A stretch of DNA of 59,462 nucleotides from assembly GCA_028284955.1 (NCBI GenBank), contig JANQQS010000116.1:1-59462 (forward strand). Reading direction: 5' to 3'. Both the position numbers and the translations under genes were made by a program. Below the pieces are notes generated by a model. It did not search any database. It saw only the letters and a list, made by a program, of their open reading frames with translations, and was not told where the DNA came from. Position 1 is the stretch's first letter. Each line of letters opens with the position of its first letter. Below, piece after piece: positions 36,350-44,589 of this stretch. The DNA is from Myxococcota bacterium. Its GTDB lineage: Bacteria > Myxococcota_A > Polyangia > Polyangiales > Houyiibacteriaceae.

Positions 36350-37303
36350 ATGCCACGGTCAACATGCCCCACCCGCTCACCCCAGCATCTGGGAATCCTC
36401 CACCTTTTCGGGGCGTTTGCGCTCTCGATTCCACTCGCTGCCTGTCAGGCCGCCGTGGATTCTGGCGAGGGAGCTGAGGACAAAGCAGCCCTCGAGGGCG
36501 AGCAATCCTTCCCTGGCATGGTGCGTAAGCGCTTTGGTTTGCTCCCCGGGAACACCGACCGATTTCGGCACCAGCAACAGGCTCATACCCCCGACGGTTG
36601 GAACTTCGCGGATCGTGCGCACCTCCAAGCAGCGTTGGACATCGCGGAAGCGTACATAACATCGCGTGGCATTGCCGGCGAAACGGTGGCCCAAATCCGC
36701 GATCGCCGCGTTCTCGATGTTACCTGCGACCACGCAGTGGGTGGCCCGGATGTCCTTGACGGCGTTGAACCGGAAGACTGTCTGGTGTTCTACCGAGTGA
36801 TCAGCAAAGTCACTGTCGAACGAAAGAAGGAAGCTGAGTCGGGAAGCGCAGCGTCATCAGAAATCGCCTCTGGCTTCGTCACGGTTCGTATCCACATCCA
36901 GGATCTGACCGTCAGCGTGCGCAGTGACGACCCAAGGATCACGTTGACCGGACAAGAGCTCTACGGACCACTCCCTTCTGACCGAGAGGCGCGCGAACAA
37001 CTGGAGATGTATCGAGAGCTGTATGAAGAAATAGAGATGGCACATGCCAACGGCTTCTCGCCCGACGATGTGCACGCTCGCAGCGCCGAGGATTTGTTCA
37101 CGTCCCTTAACACCCAGGTATTTTCTGACGGCGAAGATGAACACTTTATCGATGTTGTTCATCTCAAGCGGCCAGAGAAAGAACACGGCGTCGTTGGCCG
37201 TGCTCCCCACCTCATCGCAACGGTCTCGAAATCGACATCTGGCCTGAGCGAATCGTCATACTTCGCCGTCGCCGCCGGAACGGAGTCGATTGCGTCCAAC
37301 TAA
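36350..37303 (+). CDS. Predicted lipoprotein of unknown function
   Basis: A 317-residue protein with a signal ending in lipobox PLAACQ (Cys about 32) and the acidic leader AAVDSGEGAEDKAALEGE seen in sister lipoproteins. Two Cys (VTCDHAV and EDCLVFY) may pair. The rest is mixed alpha/beta with a strongly charged middle. No family recognised. Start ATG 36350 is 44 bp after the glycosyltransferase stop; the same transcript is possible. Confidence 0.65.
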   Translation: MPRSTCPTRSPQHLGILHLFGAFALSIPLAACQAAVDSGEGAEDKAALEGEQSFPGMVRKRFGLLPGNTDRFRHQQQAHTPDGWNFADRAHLQAALDIAEAYITSRGIAGETVAQIRDRRVLDVTCDHAVGGPDVLDGVEPEDCLVFYRVISKVTVERKKEAESGSAASSEIASGFVTVRIHIQDLTVSVRSDDPRITLTGQELYGPLPSDREAREQLEMYRELYEEIEMAHANGFSPDDVHARSAEDLFTSLNTQVFSDGEDEHFIDVVHLKRPEKEHGVVGRAPHLIATVSKSTSGLSESSYFAVAAGTESIASN

Positions 37304-37312
37304 ACGCAGCCC

Positions 37313-37400
37313 GCGATCGATTGACCCACGGTCGACTGACCCGCGATTGATTGGTCCAATATCGACTGGCTCGCGATCGACTGGCTCGCGATCGACTGGG
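37313..37400. repeat. Intergenic 15-bp minisatellite (about 6 units)
   Basis: ATCGACTGGCTCGCG occurs twice exactly (37361-37390) and continues as ATCGACTGG; three degenerate units of the GGTCGACTGACCCGC type precede. The array lies between the convergent lipoprotein and pilT genes, so the 15-bp period is not imposed by a reading frame here. Confidence 0.85.
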
Positions 37401-37406
37401 TAGCGC

Positions 37407-38516
37407 TTAGCGCGTCACTTTGAGGTTACGCACCAGGTCTTTGGGGCTTCGGGCGGCGGCGCGCGCGGTATCTACACTGACGGCTCCGCTTTTCACCAGC
37501 TGCAGGAGCTGGGAGTCGAAGCTGTAGGTTCCGTGCTCGTGGAGGCCTTGGTCGAGCACTTGGGGCAGTTGGCGAAACCGGCTGGGTTCGCGGATGCAGT
37601 CTTGCACGGTGCCGCTATTGCGGAGGATTTCGGTGACCAGAATGCGCTCGCGTCCGCCGCGTTGGGCCACGAGTTTTTGCGATACAATCGCGGTGAGAGC
37701 ATCGGCGATGCGGGCGCGCGCGGCGCCTCGAAAATCGGGCGGGTAGAGGTTCATCATGCGGGTAATGGCGCCGCTGCTGTCGGACGAATGAAGCGTAGAA
37801 ATCACCATATGACCTGATTCGGCCGCGCTGAGCGCGACATCGAACTCATCGAGGTTTCGAATCTCTCCGAGAAAAATCACGTCAGGGTCTTCGCGCAGCG
37901 CGCCCGTCAAGCCGTGCCCAAAGCTATCCACATCGCGGCCGACCTCGCGCTGAGAAAAGGTCGAGACCTCATCATCGAAGAGGTATTCGATGGGCTCTTC
38001 GATGGTCACAATATGCTTCGGGGCTTGGCTGTTGATGAACTGCAGCATCGACGCGATGGTGGTCGATTTCCCGTTTCCGGTGGCGCCCGTGACCAAGACT
38101 AAGCCCCGCTCGGCGAGCGCGATCTGCTTGACCACCGGCGGCAGCCGAAGCGCGGCGGGCTCGGGCACAGGGTGGCGAATATGCCGAAGCACCAACGCCG
38201 GGGTCCCTCGTTGATGGTACACATGGCAGCGAAAGCGGCCCACTTGCGGCACTGCGCAGGCAAACTCGACTTGTCGACCGCCGAGGCGATCGGGAGGCAC
38301 ACCAGCCCAGAGGCCCAGCGTCGTGATCGCTTCGCGAACGGTGGAGGTTTCGAGTTCCGGATGTTCGAGCGGGCAGAGCTCGCCTTCGACGCGAACAAAA
38401 GGCGGCACGCCGGAGCGCAAATGGATATCTGAAGCCTGAGCCGCGAGGCTTCCTTTGATGATGCGCAGGGCAATTTTCAGCCCCGGACTGACCTCGGACT
38501 CGGCAACTTGCATCAT
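37407..38516 (-). CDS. pilT: Type IV pilus retraction ATPase PilT
   Basis: A 369-residue secretion ATPase. Walker A GATGNGKST, Asp box TIEEPIEYLF, Walker B VIFLGEIRN, His box STLHSSDSSGAI, and a PilT-type ending close to ARSPKDLVRNLK. PilT depolymerises pili and powers twitching. I place the start at ATG 38516, which overlaps the csrA-fliW stop (ATGA), rather than at 38567, because the preceding 17 residues are non-conserved and inside the other gene. It is therefore the last gene of the flagellar operon and translationally coupled to its regulator; no other pilus gene is in the window. Confidence 0.92.
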   Translation of the reverse strand: MMQVAESEVSPGLKIALRIIKGSLAAQASDIHLRSGVPPFVRVEGELCPLEHPELETSTVREAITTLGLWAGVPPDRLGGRQVEFACAVPQVGRFRCHVYHQRGTPALVLRHIRHPVPEPAALRLPPVVKQIALAERGLVLVTGATGNGKSTTIASMLQFINSQAPKHIVTIEEPIEYLFDDEVSTFSQREVGRDVDSFGHGLTGALREDPDVIFLGEIRNLDEFDVALSAAESGHMVISTLHSSDSSGAITRMMNLYPPDFRGAARARIADALTAIVSQKLVAQRGGRERILVTEILRNSGTVQDCIREPSRFRQLPQVLDQGLHEHGTYSFDSQLLQLVKSGAVSVDTARAAARSPKDLVRNLKVTR

Positions 38517-39253
38517 GACTCGTTCTCCGCTCCTTGATGTTCTGCTCGTCGATTCTTCATGGGGCACGGCTCGCCAGAATCGACCGTCAAAGGATGGCGC
38601 ACGCTGAGTACTTCCGTCTTCCCGCTTACCCCCGCGCTTCGAATCGCCTGGGGATCCAAAATCACTTGCACCCCTCGGCGCGACTCCAGGCCAATCACCA
38701 GCGGCGCGGCCAGATTCACGGTGGGTACGCCGCCGTCGGCAGGTGCGGTGACGATCGCGGCCACCGCAAGCTCGGATTCGCCGCTACCGGCGTCGCCATC
38801 ATCGCGACCGCCGAGTCGCGACGCGATCCGCGCGGCTTCAACCGGGAAATTAGGATCGACCGTGCATGCATCCACCGCGAGCAAGCGTATGGAGGGGTCG
38901 ACGATCGAAACCAGCGCCCGAACTCGATCTGCTTCGCTCGCCTGCTCGCCGCGCAGCGGCTCATTTAGTTCGCACACCACGAACCTTCGATGGTTGGCGA
39001 GCCCAAAGAGCCCGTCGGGAAATGTGATCACCGCGCTTTCGTCGACAGGCGGCAAGCTAAAGCGTTCCTTGCCACGGCTCGCCATCTGGTTTTCGGCTTC
39101 AATGCGGTCGATGAGCTCGCCGCGATGAACCGAAAGCTCACGCGGAGCCCGGATTCCGATTCGCACCCGCCCCCCGTTCACCGATACAACCTCCACCTCA
39201 ACTTCGGAGCCGATAACGATGCGTTGTCCTGCGCGACGGGTGAGGGTAAGCAT
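38513..39253 (-). CDS. CsrA-FliW fusion protein
   Basis: A 246-residue fusion. Residues 1-57 are a complete CsrA: MLTLTRRAGQRIVIG, VRIGIRAPRELSVHRGEL, with the RNA-binding Leu4/Arg44-type positions present. After about ten linker residues, 68-225 form FliW: ITFPDGLFGLANHRRFVV, LVSIVDPSIRLLAVD, TVNLAAPLVIGLESRRGVQVIL, SVRHPL. About 20 polar residues end it. CsrA represses translation of target mRNAs; FliW binds and inhibits CsrA until flagellin takes FliW away. Here both are one chain. It lies 2 bp after flgL and overlaps pilT. No frameshift is needed to join the two halves. Confidence 0.93.
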   Translation of the reverse strand: MLTLTRRAGQRIVIGSEVEVEVVSVNGGRVRIGIRAPRELSVHRGELIDRIEAENQMASRGKERFSLPPVDESAVITFPDGLFGLANHRRFVVCELNEPLRGEQASEADRVRALVSIVDPSIRLLAVDACTVDPNFPVEAARIASRLGGRDDGDAGSGESELAVAAIVTAPADGGVPTVNLAAPLVIGLESRRGVQVILDPQAIRSAGVSGKTEVLSVRHPLTVDSGEPCPMKNRRAEHQGAENES

Positions 39254-39255
39254 AG

Positions 39256-40131
39256 CTATCCTTGGGCCAGCCCGGCGGGGGGCAGTTGAGCTGCGATCTG
39301 AACCGCGGTTTCAAGCGCCGACTGGGCCCGCTCGAAATCCAAAAACGCGTCGACCGGGTCCGCGCCGATCTGTTCTCCTTGGCGAATCGTCGCTAGATCG
39401 CGGGTCCGCGTGGCGACTTGATGCGCGGTTTCGAAGGCGCTCATGCGAGCCCCCACTTCGACGCGCGCTTCGACGACTTGGTCATGCACGAGATCGATGG
39501 TGTCGATCGCGGTTTGAATCGCGGGCACATCGTCCGACGCCAGAGCCGTCACAATCGCGTCGAGCGTGGCCAGCACATCGGTCGGTGTACCGACGCCAAA
39601 CGCCGTCGACCCCGACACGCCAACCCCCAAACGAACCCCCACGCCGACCTCGACCTCGCGAACGCTGCCGTCGCCGAAATACGCGCCGGTCGCATCGAAG
39701 GGCGGGCTGTCGTCCGGGTATCCTGCGAACACGTAGCTTCCGCCCGACTCGGCGTTGCCAAGCGCGACGATACTTTGCCGAAGTTCATCGACCTCTCGAG
39801 ACATCGCGGCGCGTTCGCTCGCGGTGACCGTCGCGGTGGCACCGACAAGCGTGATCTCTTTGACCCGCCGAACGACCTCCGCGACATCACCCAGCGCAGA
39901 ATCGGCTACATCAATCGCCGCCCGACCCGCGTCGATCGCGCGCAGATGGCCTTCGGCGCGCACCTCTCGGCTTCGCGCCTGCCGCGCCAGACTCGTCGCC
40001 AGCGGGTCATCCGACGGCTTGAGCACGCGCCGACCGGTTGCGGCTCGCTCCTGGGTCTTCGCGAAATCGGCGCGCGCTCGCGAGAGCTCACGTCGATTGA
40101 GATTGTAGATCATGTTGTCGGAAACTCTCAT
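39256..40131 (-). CDS. flgL: Flagellar hook-filament junction protein FlgL
   Basis: A 291-residue FlgL (HAP3). The flagellin-like N-terminus (MRVSDNMIYNLNRRELSRARADFAKTQERAATGRRVLKPSDDP) and C-terminus (FLDFERAQSALETAVQIAAQL) pair to form the D0/D1 coiled-coil bundle; the middle is variable, including a Val/Gly-rich stretch. It links hook to filament with FlgK. It follows flgK by 4 bp and precedes csrA-fliW by 2 bp. Confidence 0.93.
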   Translation of the reverse strand: MRVSDNMIYNLNRRELSRARADFAKTQERAATGRRVLKPSDDPLATSLARQARSREVRAEGHLRAIDAGRAAIDVADSALGDVAEVVRRVKEITLVGATATVTASERAAMSREVDELRQSIVALGNAESGGSYVFAGYPDDSPPFDATGAYFGDGSVREVEVGVGVRLGVGVSGSTAFGVGTPTDVLATLDAIVTALASDDVPAIQTAIDTIDLVHDQVVEARVEVGARMSAFETAHQVATRTRDLATIRQGEQIGADPVDAFLDFERAQSALETAVQIAAQLPPAGLAQG

Positions 40132-40135
40132 GCCA

Positions 40136-41527
40136 TCACCGCAAGTTCATGAGTTCGCCGAGCATCTCGTCCGCTGTCTGAATCACGCGCAGCGATGCTT
40201 GATAAGCTCGTTGAAACTGCGTCAAAGAAACCATTTCTTCGTCTACCGAAACGCCAGAGACCCCTTCGCGAAGCGCGGTCACTTGTTCGAGAGCAGCCCC
40301 CGCGGCCTCCTCTTGGCCGATCGCAACCTGCACCGCGCTCGCGCCGGTTGCGATCAATGACGCGTACGCATCGGTGACCGTGGCGGTGCCCCCAAGCGCG
40401 ATCGGTGCTTCGCTCAAATCGAGAAGCGCGAGCGCGTTTCGGTTGTCGCCTGGGGTTGCTGTGGCGTCGGCAGCTGCGCCGATGGCATCCGGAAGCCCTG
40501 CAACGTCAGCAGAAATTCCGATGCTCTCCGCAGCGCCGGCTGCGGACGCAAGCGGCTCGAAGATGTTTCGTCCGCTGGCCCCGTCGAGGCCGACCCCAGC
40601 TGCGTGCGCCGTGTTGTACGCAGCCGCAAAATCAAACGCCAGCTGGTCGAGGGAATCGCGCGCATCGGAAAGCGCTCCGTCGCGCGCATCGATCAAACCA
40701 CCGATGATGCCTGAGCCGATCGTCGCGGTGATATCCACCACCGCCCCGGCGGTCGTGCGATAAATCTGGGTATCCCCCGACGTGGGATCGATCGATGTTT
40801 GAAGCCCTTCGACGTGACCATCGGGAGAAACGAGCGGAAGGCCGCCCGAGAGCAACAGCGAGATCGTGCCGTCGCCTTCGTCGAGAACTTTCACCGGAAC
40901 TTGTTCGGCTACATCGCGCACCAACTGGTCGCGCCGATCGCGCAGATCGCTGGCTTCCCGACCTCCGAGCTCCGACTGAGCAATTTGTACGCCCAAAGAA
41001 CCGATCTCGTCGAGCCGGTCGTTGAGCTCGGCAACTTCTCCTTGAATGCGCTCATTCAGATCGACGCGGCTTTGCACGAGTTCTCCGGCCGCGACATGGA
41101 ACGCGTCTGCGACCTGCTCGGCTCGAGAGAGCAGCGTCACTCGGGGTCCCGGGTCGCTGGGGTACGCCGCGAGGTCAGCAATCGCGGAATGAAACGCGTC
41201 GATGGCGTCGCCGAGGTTTCCCGCGCCATCTGAGAAAATAACATCGAGCACGCCGAGTGCGCCGGAGCGGGCGGAAGCTTCGCCCTGAAACGACTGAGCA
41301 CCGAGCATGCGCCGCTCGAGGAACTGATCCACCACGCGGCGCTGTCCAACGGCTCGCGCGCCGTTCCCGGGCTCTGGTGGACCGCCAACCGGCTGAATGT
41401 TCGCGATGCGGCGAGAGTACCCCGGCGTATTGACGTTGGTGGCGTTGTTCGAAGCCACATGCGAACCGAACGACTGCGCGGTCATCCCGTTTCGTCCTAC
41501 GCCCAAAATGCCGAATAGTGTACTCAT
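40136..41527 (-). CDS. flgK: Flagellar hook-associated protein FlgK
   Basis: A 463-residue FlgK (HAP1). N-terminal STLFGILGVGRNGMTAQSFG, the rod/hook motif NNATNVNTPGYSRR, and the C-terminal SVDEEMVSLTQFQRAYQAS with IQTADEMLGELMNLR are all diagnostic. Size is at the short end of the family. It caps the hook before FlgL. Gap to flgN is 21 bp. Confidence 0.95.
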   Translation of the reverse strand: MSTLFGILGVGRNGMTAQSFGSHVASNNATNVNTPGYSRRIANIQPVGGPPEPGNGARAVGQRRVVDQFLERRMLGAQSFQGEASARSGALGVLDVIFSDGAGNLGDAIDAFHSAIADLAAYPSDPGPRVTLLSRAEQVADAFHVAAGELVQSRVDLNERIQGEVAELNDRLDEIGSLGVQIAQSELGGREASDLRDRRDQLVRDVAEQVPVKVLDEGDGTISLLLSGGLPLVSPDGHVEGLQTSIDPTSGDTQIYRTTAGAVVDITATIGSGIIGGLIDARDGALSDARDSLDQLAFDFAAAYNTAHAAGVGLDGASGRNIFEPLASAAGAAESIGISADVAGLPDAIGAAADATATPGDNRNALALLDLSEAPIALGGTATVTDAYASLIATGASAVQVAIGQEEAAGAALEQVTALREGVSGVSVDEEMVSLTQFQRAYQASLRVIQTADEMLGELMNLR

Positions 41528-41548
41528 CGCGCTCGGTACAACCCGCCC

Positions 41549-41896
41549 CTACACCCGCCCGTGAAGCCTTCGTCCGGGAATCGAACGTGACGCTTCACCG
41601 CGTTGGCCGTAGCTTTGGGGGCTCGCAGCGCCGAACGTGCCCTGCAGACACTGCGCGAGCAGTTGCATGAGACGAATGTTCTCCTGGGCCATGCGCTGAA
41701 TTTCTCGCCGCTCGTCAGCGGGCTGCGGCCGTTTTCGCAACGCGGCGAGCACGGCCTTTTTTGCTACTTGGAGCTCTTCCAGCGCGTGTACATCCGCGCG
41801 ACGTAGGGCGTCGCGCTCGAGATTCAGCAACTCCAAGAAGCGTTGCGACTCCGTGGTGGATGCAGATGCAGGGGCCCTATCCGACTGAGAGCTCAT
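41549..41896 (-). CDS. flgN: FlgN-like flagellar export chaperone
   Basis: A 115-residue helical protein with heptad-like Leu/Ala spacing (RFLELLNLERDALRRADVHALEELQVAKKAVLAALRKR). Sequence alone is weak for FlgN, but size, helical character and the position between flgM and flgK, its export clients, support the call. The C-terminal 20 residues are basic and low in order. It starts 1 bp after flgM. Confidence 0.65.
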   Translation of the reverse strand: MSSQSDRAPASASTTESQRFLELLNLERDALRRADVHALEELQVAKKAVLAALRKRPQPADERREIQRMAQENIRLMQLLAQCLQGTFGAASPQSYGQRGEASRSIPGRRLHGRV

Positions 41897-41897
41897 C

Positions 41898-42161
41898 TCA
41901 GACTTCTTCTACCAGCATGCGTCGCGCGATTTTCAGAGGATCAATTTCGAACGTGCCGCTCTGAATGGCTTCTCGAAGACGACTGATTCGATCCTGGTCC
42001 GGAACTTCCGGCCCCTGCGCGTCCATCAACGATTGCGCCACGGGTGAAAGCGTGACGCGTTCTTGAGGCGCTGCGGTGCGCGCGGGTGCGGCACCACGCA
42101 CATGTGCGGAACGGTGGGTTTTCTCTACGGGCACGGGTCTCGCTGGGCCATGAACCTTCAT
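41898..42161 (-). CDS. flgM: FlgM-like anti-sigma-28 factor
   Basis: An 87-residue protein whose C-terminal half has the FlgM pattern (DRISRLREAIQSGTFEIDPLKIARRMLVEE), the part that binds sigma-28. The N-terminal half is basic and unstructured in appearance, as needed for export. It would hold late flagellar genes off until the hook is finished. It overlaps the flgJ-type gene by 4 bp. Confidence 0.85.
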   Translation of the reverse strand: MKVHGPARPVPVEKTHRSAHVRGAAPARTAAPQERVTLSPVAQSLMDAQGPEVPDQDRISRLREAIQSGTFEIDPLKIARRMLVEEV

Positions 42162-43438
42162 GGTTTTCCCTCCACATAAATCATCGGTCGCTTACCTTCG
42201 GAACTTGAGGTCAAAAATGAACCCCTCGAACGCAATTCGGATGGGTCGGCATCGAGCACCGACGGGCCGGCCGCTCTCGAAAGAGGTATTTCATTACGAA
42301 AACCGGTTTTGGGCGTTTTGAGCTCGATGATTTCGATGCGCGAGAGCCCGTTGCGCGCGCCTTTGGCGGCTCCCCCGGCGTGGCCCACTCGATTCCAGAC
42401 GCGCCGGGTAAGATGTTGTGCGCCTCCAGTGCGCGCCTCCCACCCATCAAACACCACGCGCTCGGGCCGACCGCTGTCGTCGTAGCGTACTTCGTGCACG
42501 CGCTCGATGACCGCCATGTGCCCCGCGTGCCCTTTGCTTCCGCTCCCGGTCAGCAGGAACGCGCGCTGGCCGGCGCGCGTCGCGGCATCGAGCGATTCGG
42601 CCGATTCGCCGGTCACCACGCGGCCCCAGTCGCTGGAAAGCACACCGTCAGCCGCGTCCTGTGTCACTCGATCCGGATCGGGATAGCCCAAGCCGCGTCG
42701 ACGAGCGGTCAGCGGCACCTGAAATCCCGCCCGGCGAACCACCTCAAACGCGAACAAGTTGCATTTGTAGCTCCCATGAAACCCGGCCGCGTCTCGTACA
42801 TTGAATCGGGCCACGCCGCCGTCTACCCGGAGCGAGACATCGCTCGAGAGGTCGCCAGGCTGGAGCCGGCCGTCGCGCCCCCATCGAACGGCAGCGCCGC
42901 CCTGGACCATGTCGCCGGCGGCTTCACGCAACGCTTTGGTCTTTCCGTAGGTAGGGTCGAGCGCCGATAGCTTGAGCGTAGAGAGATGTTCGCCGGGACC
43001 GAGCGGAATCGGCGCTGCGGTCGGCATCCCTCTTTTTGAGAATGCGCCGTGTATTGAACGATCAGAGTTTGGCGCCAAGATCTTGGCCGGGCTTCCTTTG
43101 GGCGCGAGCGCGCTCTCGAGCATGTCGGCGACGCCTACCCCGCCGTTTCGAGTCATCGCGGAGGACATCGCTTCGTCCATCATGTGCAGATACATGTTGC
43201 CGCCAGGCCCGGACCCGCCCAGGGCGCCGCTCTTGATGGTGCGCCGCATGGTTTGCCAGAGCTGCTGAATCAGAAGCCCTTCAAACTGTTGAGCCGCGTC
43301 TTTTAAACTCGGCGTCGACGCCTTACTCCTAGAGAGAGACTGGCTCCCAGGAAGAGACTGGCTCCCAGGAAGAGACTGGCGCGTCGAAGCGGGTTCGAGC
43401 CCGGGGATGTTCGCGGCGCCAACTGCGGGAACGGTCAC
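42158..43438 (-). CDS. flgJ: FlgJ-type rod protein with C-terminal cysteine-peptidase-like domain
   Basis: A 426-residue protein. Residues about 43-110 are the FlgJ rod-binding domain (LKDAAQQFEGLLIQQLWQTM and MDEAMSSAM). The C-terminal domain is not a glucosaminidase: it shows KCNLFAFEVVRRAGF with Cys226, and GHAGHMAVIERV with His304/His307 about 80 residues on, the Cys/His order of CHAP/NlpC-P60-like amidases or peptidases. This domain would open peptidoglycan for the rod. The N-terminus holds SLPGSQ repeats from an 18-bp array (43335-43380). It overlaps flgI and flgM by 4 bp each. Confidence 0.85.
   Translation of the reverse strand: MTVPAVGAANIPGLEPASTRQSLPGSQSLPGSQSLSRSKASTPSLKDAAQQFEGLLIQQLWQTMRRTIKSGALGGSGPGGNMYLHMMDEAMSSAMTRNGGVGVADMLESALAPKGSPAKILAPNSDRSIHGAFSKRGMPTAAPIPLGPGEHLSTLKLSALDPTYGKTKALREAAGDMVQGGAAVRWGRDGRLQPGDLSSDVSLRVDGGVARFNVRDAAGFHGSYKCNLFAFEVVRRAGFQVPLTARRRGLGYPDPDRVTQDAADGVLSSDWGRVVTGESAESLDAATRAGQRAFLLTGSGSKGHAGHMAVIERVHEVRYDDSGRPERVVFDGWEARTGGAQHLTRRVWNRVGHAGGAAKGARNGLSRIEIIELKTPKTGFRNEIPLSRAAGPSVLDADPSELRSRGSFLTSSSEGKRPMIYVEGKP
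43335..43380. repeat. 18-bp coding minisatellite in the flgJ-type gene
   Basis: AGAGACTGGCTCCCAGGA occurs twice in direct succession and starts a third time. It encodes SLPGSQ repeats in the N-terminal linker before the rod-binding domain. Confidence 0.85.
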
Positions 43439-44589
43439 TGTATCTCCACGTCGGCTTGCAGGGCCCCCGCGGTGCGGAGCGCTTGAAAAATCGCGATGAG
43501 GTCGCGCGGACCAGCGCCCAGCGCGTTGAGCGCTGAAACAACGTCAGCCAGACTGGCTGAGTTTGGAACGACGCGCAGCGCTCCAGGAGCTCCTCCCGGG
43601 CTTTTCACCTCAGCCTGAACCTCGGTTTCGGGAACCACCGCGGTATCTCCGTCGCCTAGTGCTTGCGGTTGCGATACCGCAAAGCTTTCTGAAATCTCGA
43701 CGGAGAGGCCGCCCTGCGCGATGGCCACCTCAGAAATCCGCACCCCCGACCCAAGCACCACGGTACCGGTGCGCTCATCGATCACCACGCGGGCCGGCGC
43801 GCTGGGCTCCACGTCAAGCATTTGTACCGCCGCCACCAGCCCCACGGGGTCGCGACGAAAACGCTCCGGAACCCATACGCGAACCGTTCCACTGTTGGGC
43901 GCGGACGCGACCCGAGCTCGAAAATGACTGTTGATGGCAGACACGATCCGCTTGGCGGTAACGAAGTCGGGCGTGCGCAAGCTGAGCTCGATATTGTTTC
44001 CGCTCACCATGCGCATCTTCACCGGTCGCTCTACGATCGCGCCGTTCGGAATTCGGCCGGCCGTGACGTGGTTAAGGCTGACTGAGCTACCGCTCCCGCC
44101 ACTCGCCGAAAACCCGCCGATCACCACCGGGCCTTGGGCTGCAGCGTAGACTTGGCGGTCTGCACCCATCAATGGCGTCTGAAGCAAAGTGCCGCCAAGC
44201 AGGCTCTTCGCGTTGCCAAGCGACGATACGGTCACGTCGATTCGAGTGCCGGGGTTTGAATGCGGCTGCAGGCTCGCGGTCACGATCACTGCCGCAGCGT
44301 TCTTGGTTTGAATGGTTGCAGGGTCGAGCGTGGCTCCGAGACGACGCAGCATCGCCGCAGTGCTCTGAATCGTAAAGCGGGCCTGACCGGTGTCTCCAGT
44401 ACCGTTTAATCCGACTACCAACCCGTAGCCAATGAGCTGGTTCTGGCGAATGCCTCGCACCTCGCAGAGCTCTTGAATGCGAGCGGCTTGGACCGGGCGA
44501 GCGGGGCACGTTGTCAGTACGAATGTCGCGGCGGCCAACCCGGCCGCGTATCTCCTTGCACAAGACATCAGAGGAACTGCACAAAACAT
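43435..44589 (-). CDS. flgI: Flagellar P-ring protein FlgI
   Basis: A 384-residue FlgI with an N-terminal signal sequence and the strongly conserved ELCEVRGIRQNQLIGYGLVVGLNGTGD, NAAAVIVTASLQPHSNPGTRIDVTVSSLG and DLIAIFQALRTAGALQADVEIQ at the C-terminus. It forms the periplasmic P ring around the rod. Its presence with FlgH shows a diderm envelope. The start overlaps the flgH stop region by 1 bp. Confidence 0.96.
   Translation of the reverse strand: MFCAVPLMSCARRYAAGLAAATFVLTTCPARPVQAARIQELCEVRGIRQNQLIGYGLVVGLNGTGDTGQARFTIQSTAAMLRRLGATLDPATIQTKNAAAVIVTASLQPHSNPGTRIDVTVSSLGNAKSLLGGTLLQTPLMGADRQVYAAAQGPVVIGGFSASGGSGSSVSLNHVTAGRIPNGAIVERPVKMRMVSGNNIELSLRTPDFVTAKRIVSAINSHFRARVASAPNSGTVRVWVPERFRRDPVGLVAAVQMLDVEPSAPARVVIDERTGTVVLGSGVRISEVAIAQGGLSVEISESFAVSQPQALGDGDTAVVPETEVQAEVKSPGGAPGALRVVPNSASLADVVSALNALGAGPRDLIAIFQALRTAGALQADVEIQ

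Noticed and set aside
38513-38567. The longer pilT start at 38567
   Set aside because: It would add non-conserved residues lying within the csrA-fliW frame; the ATGA overlap start matches the coupling used through this operon.
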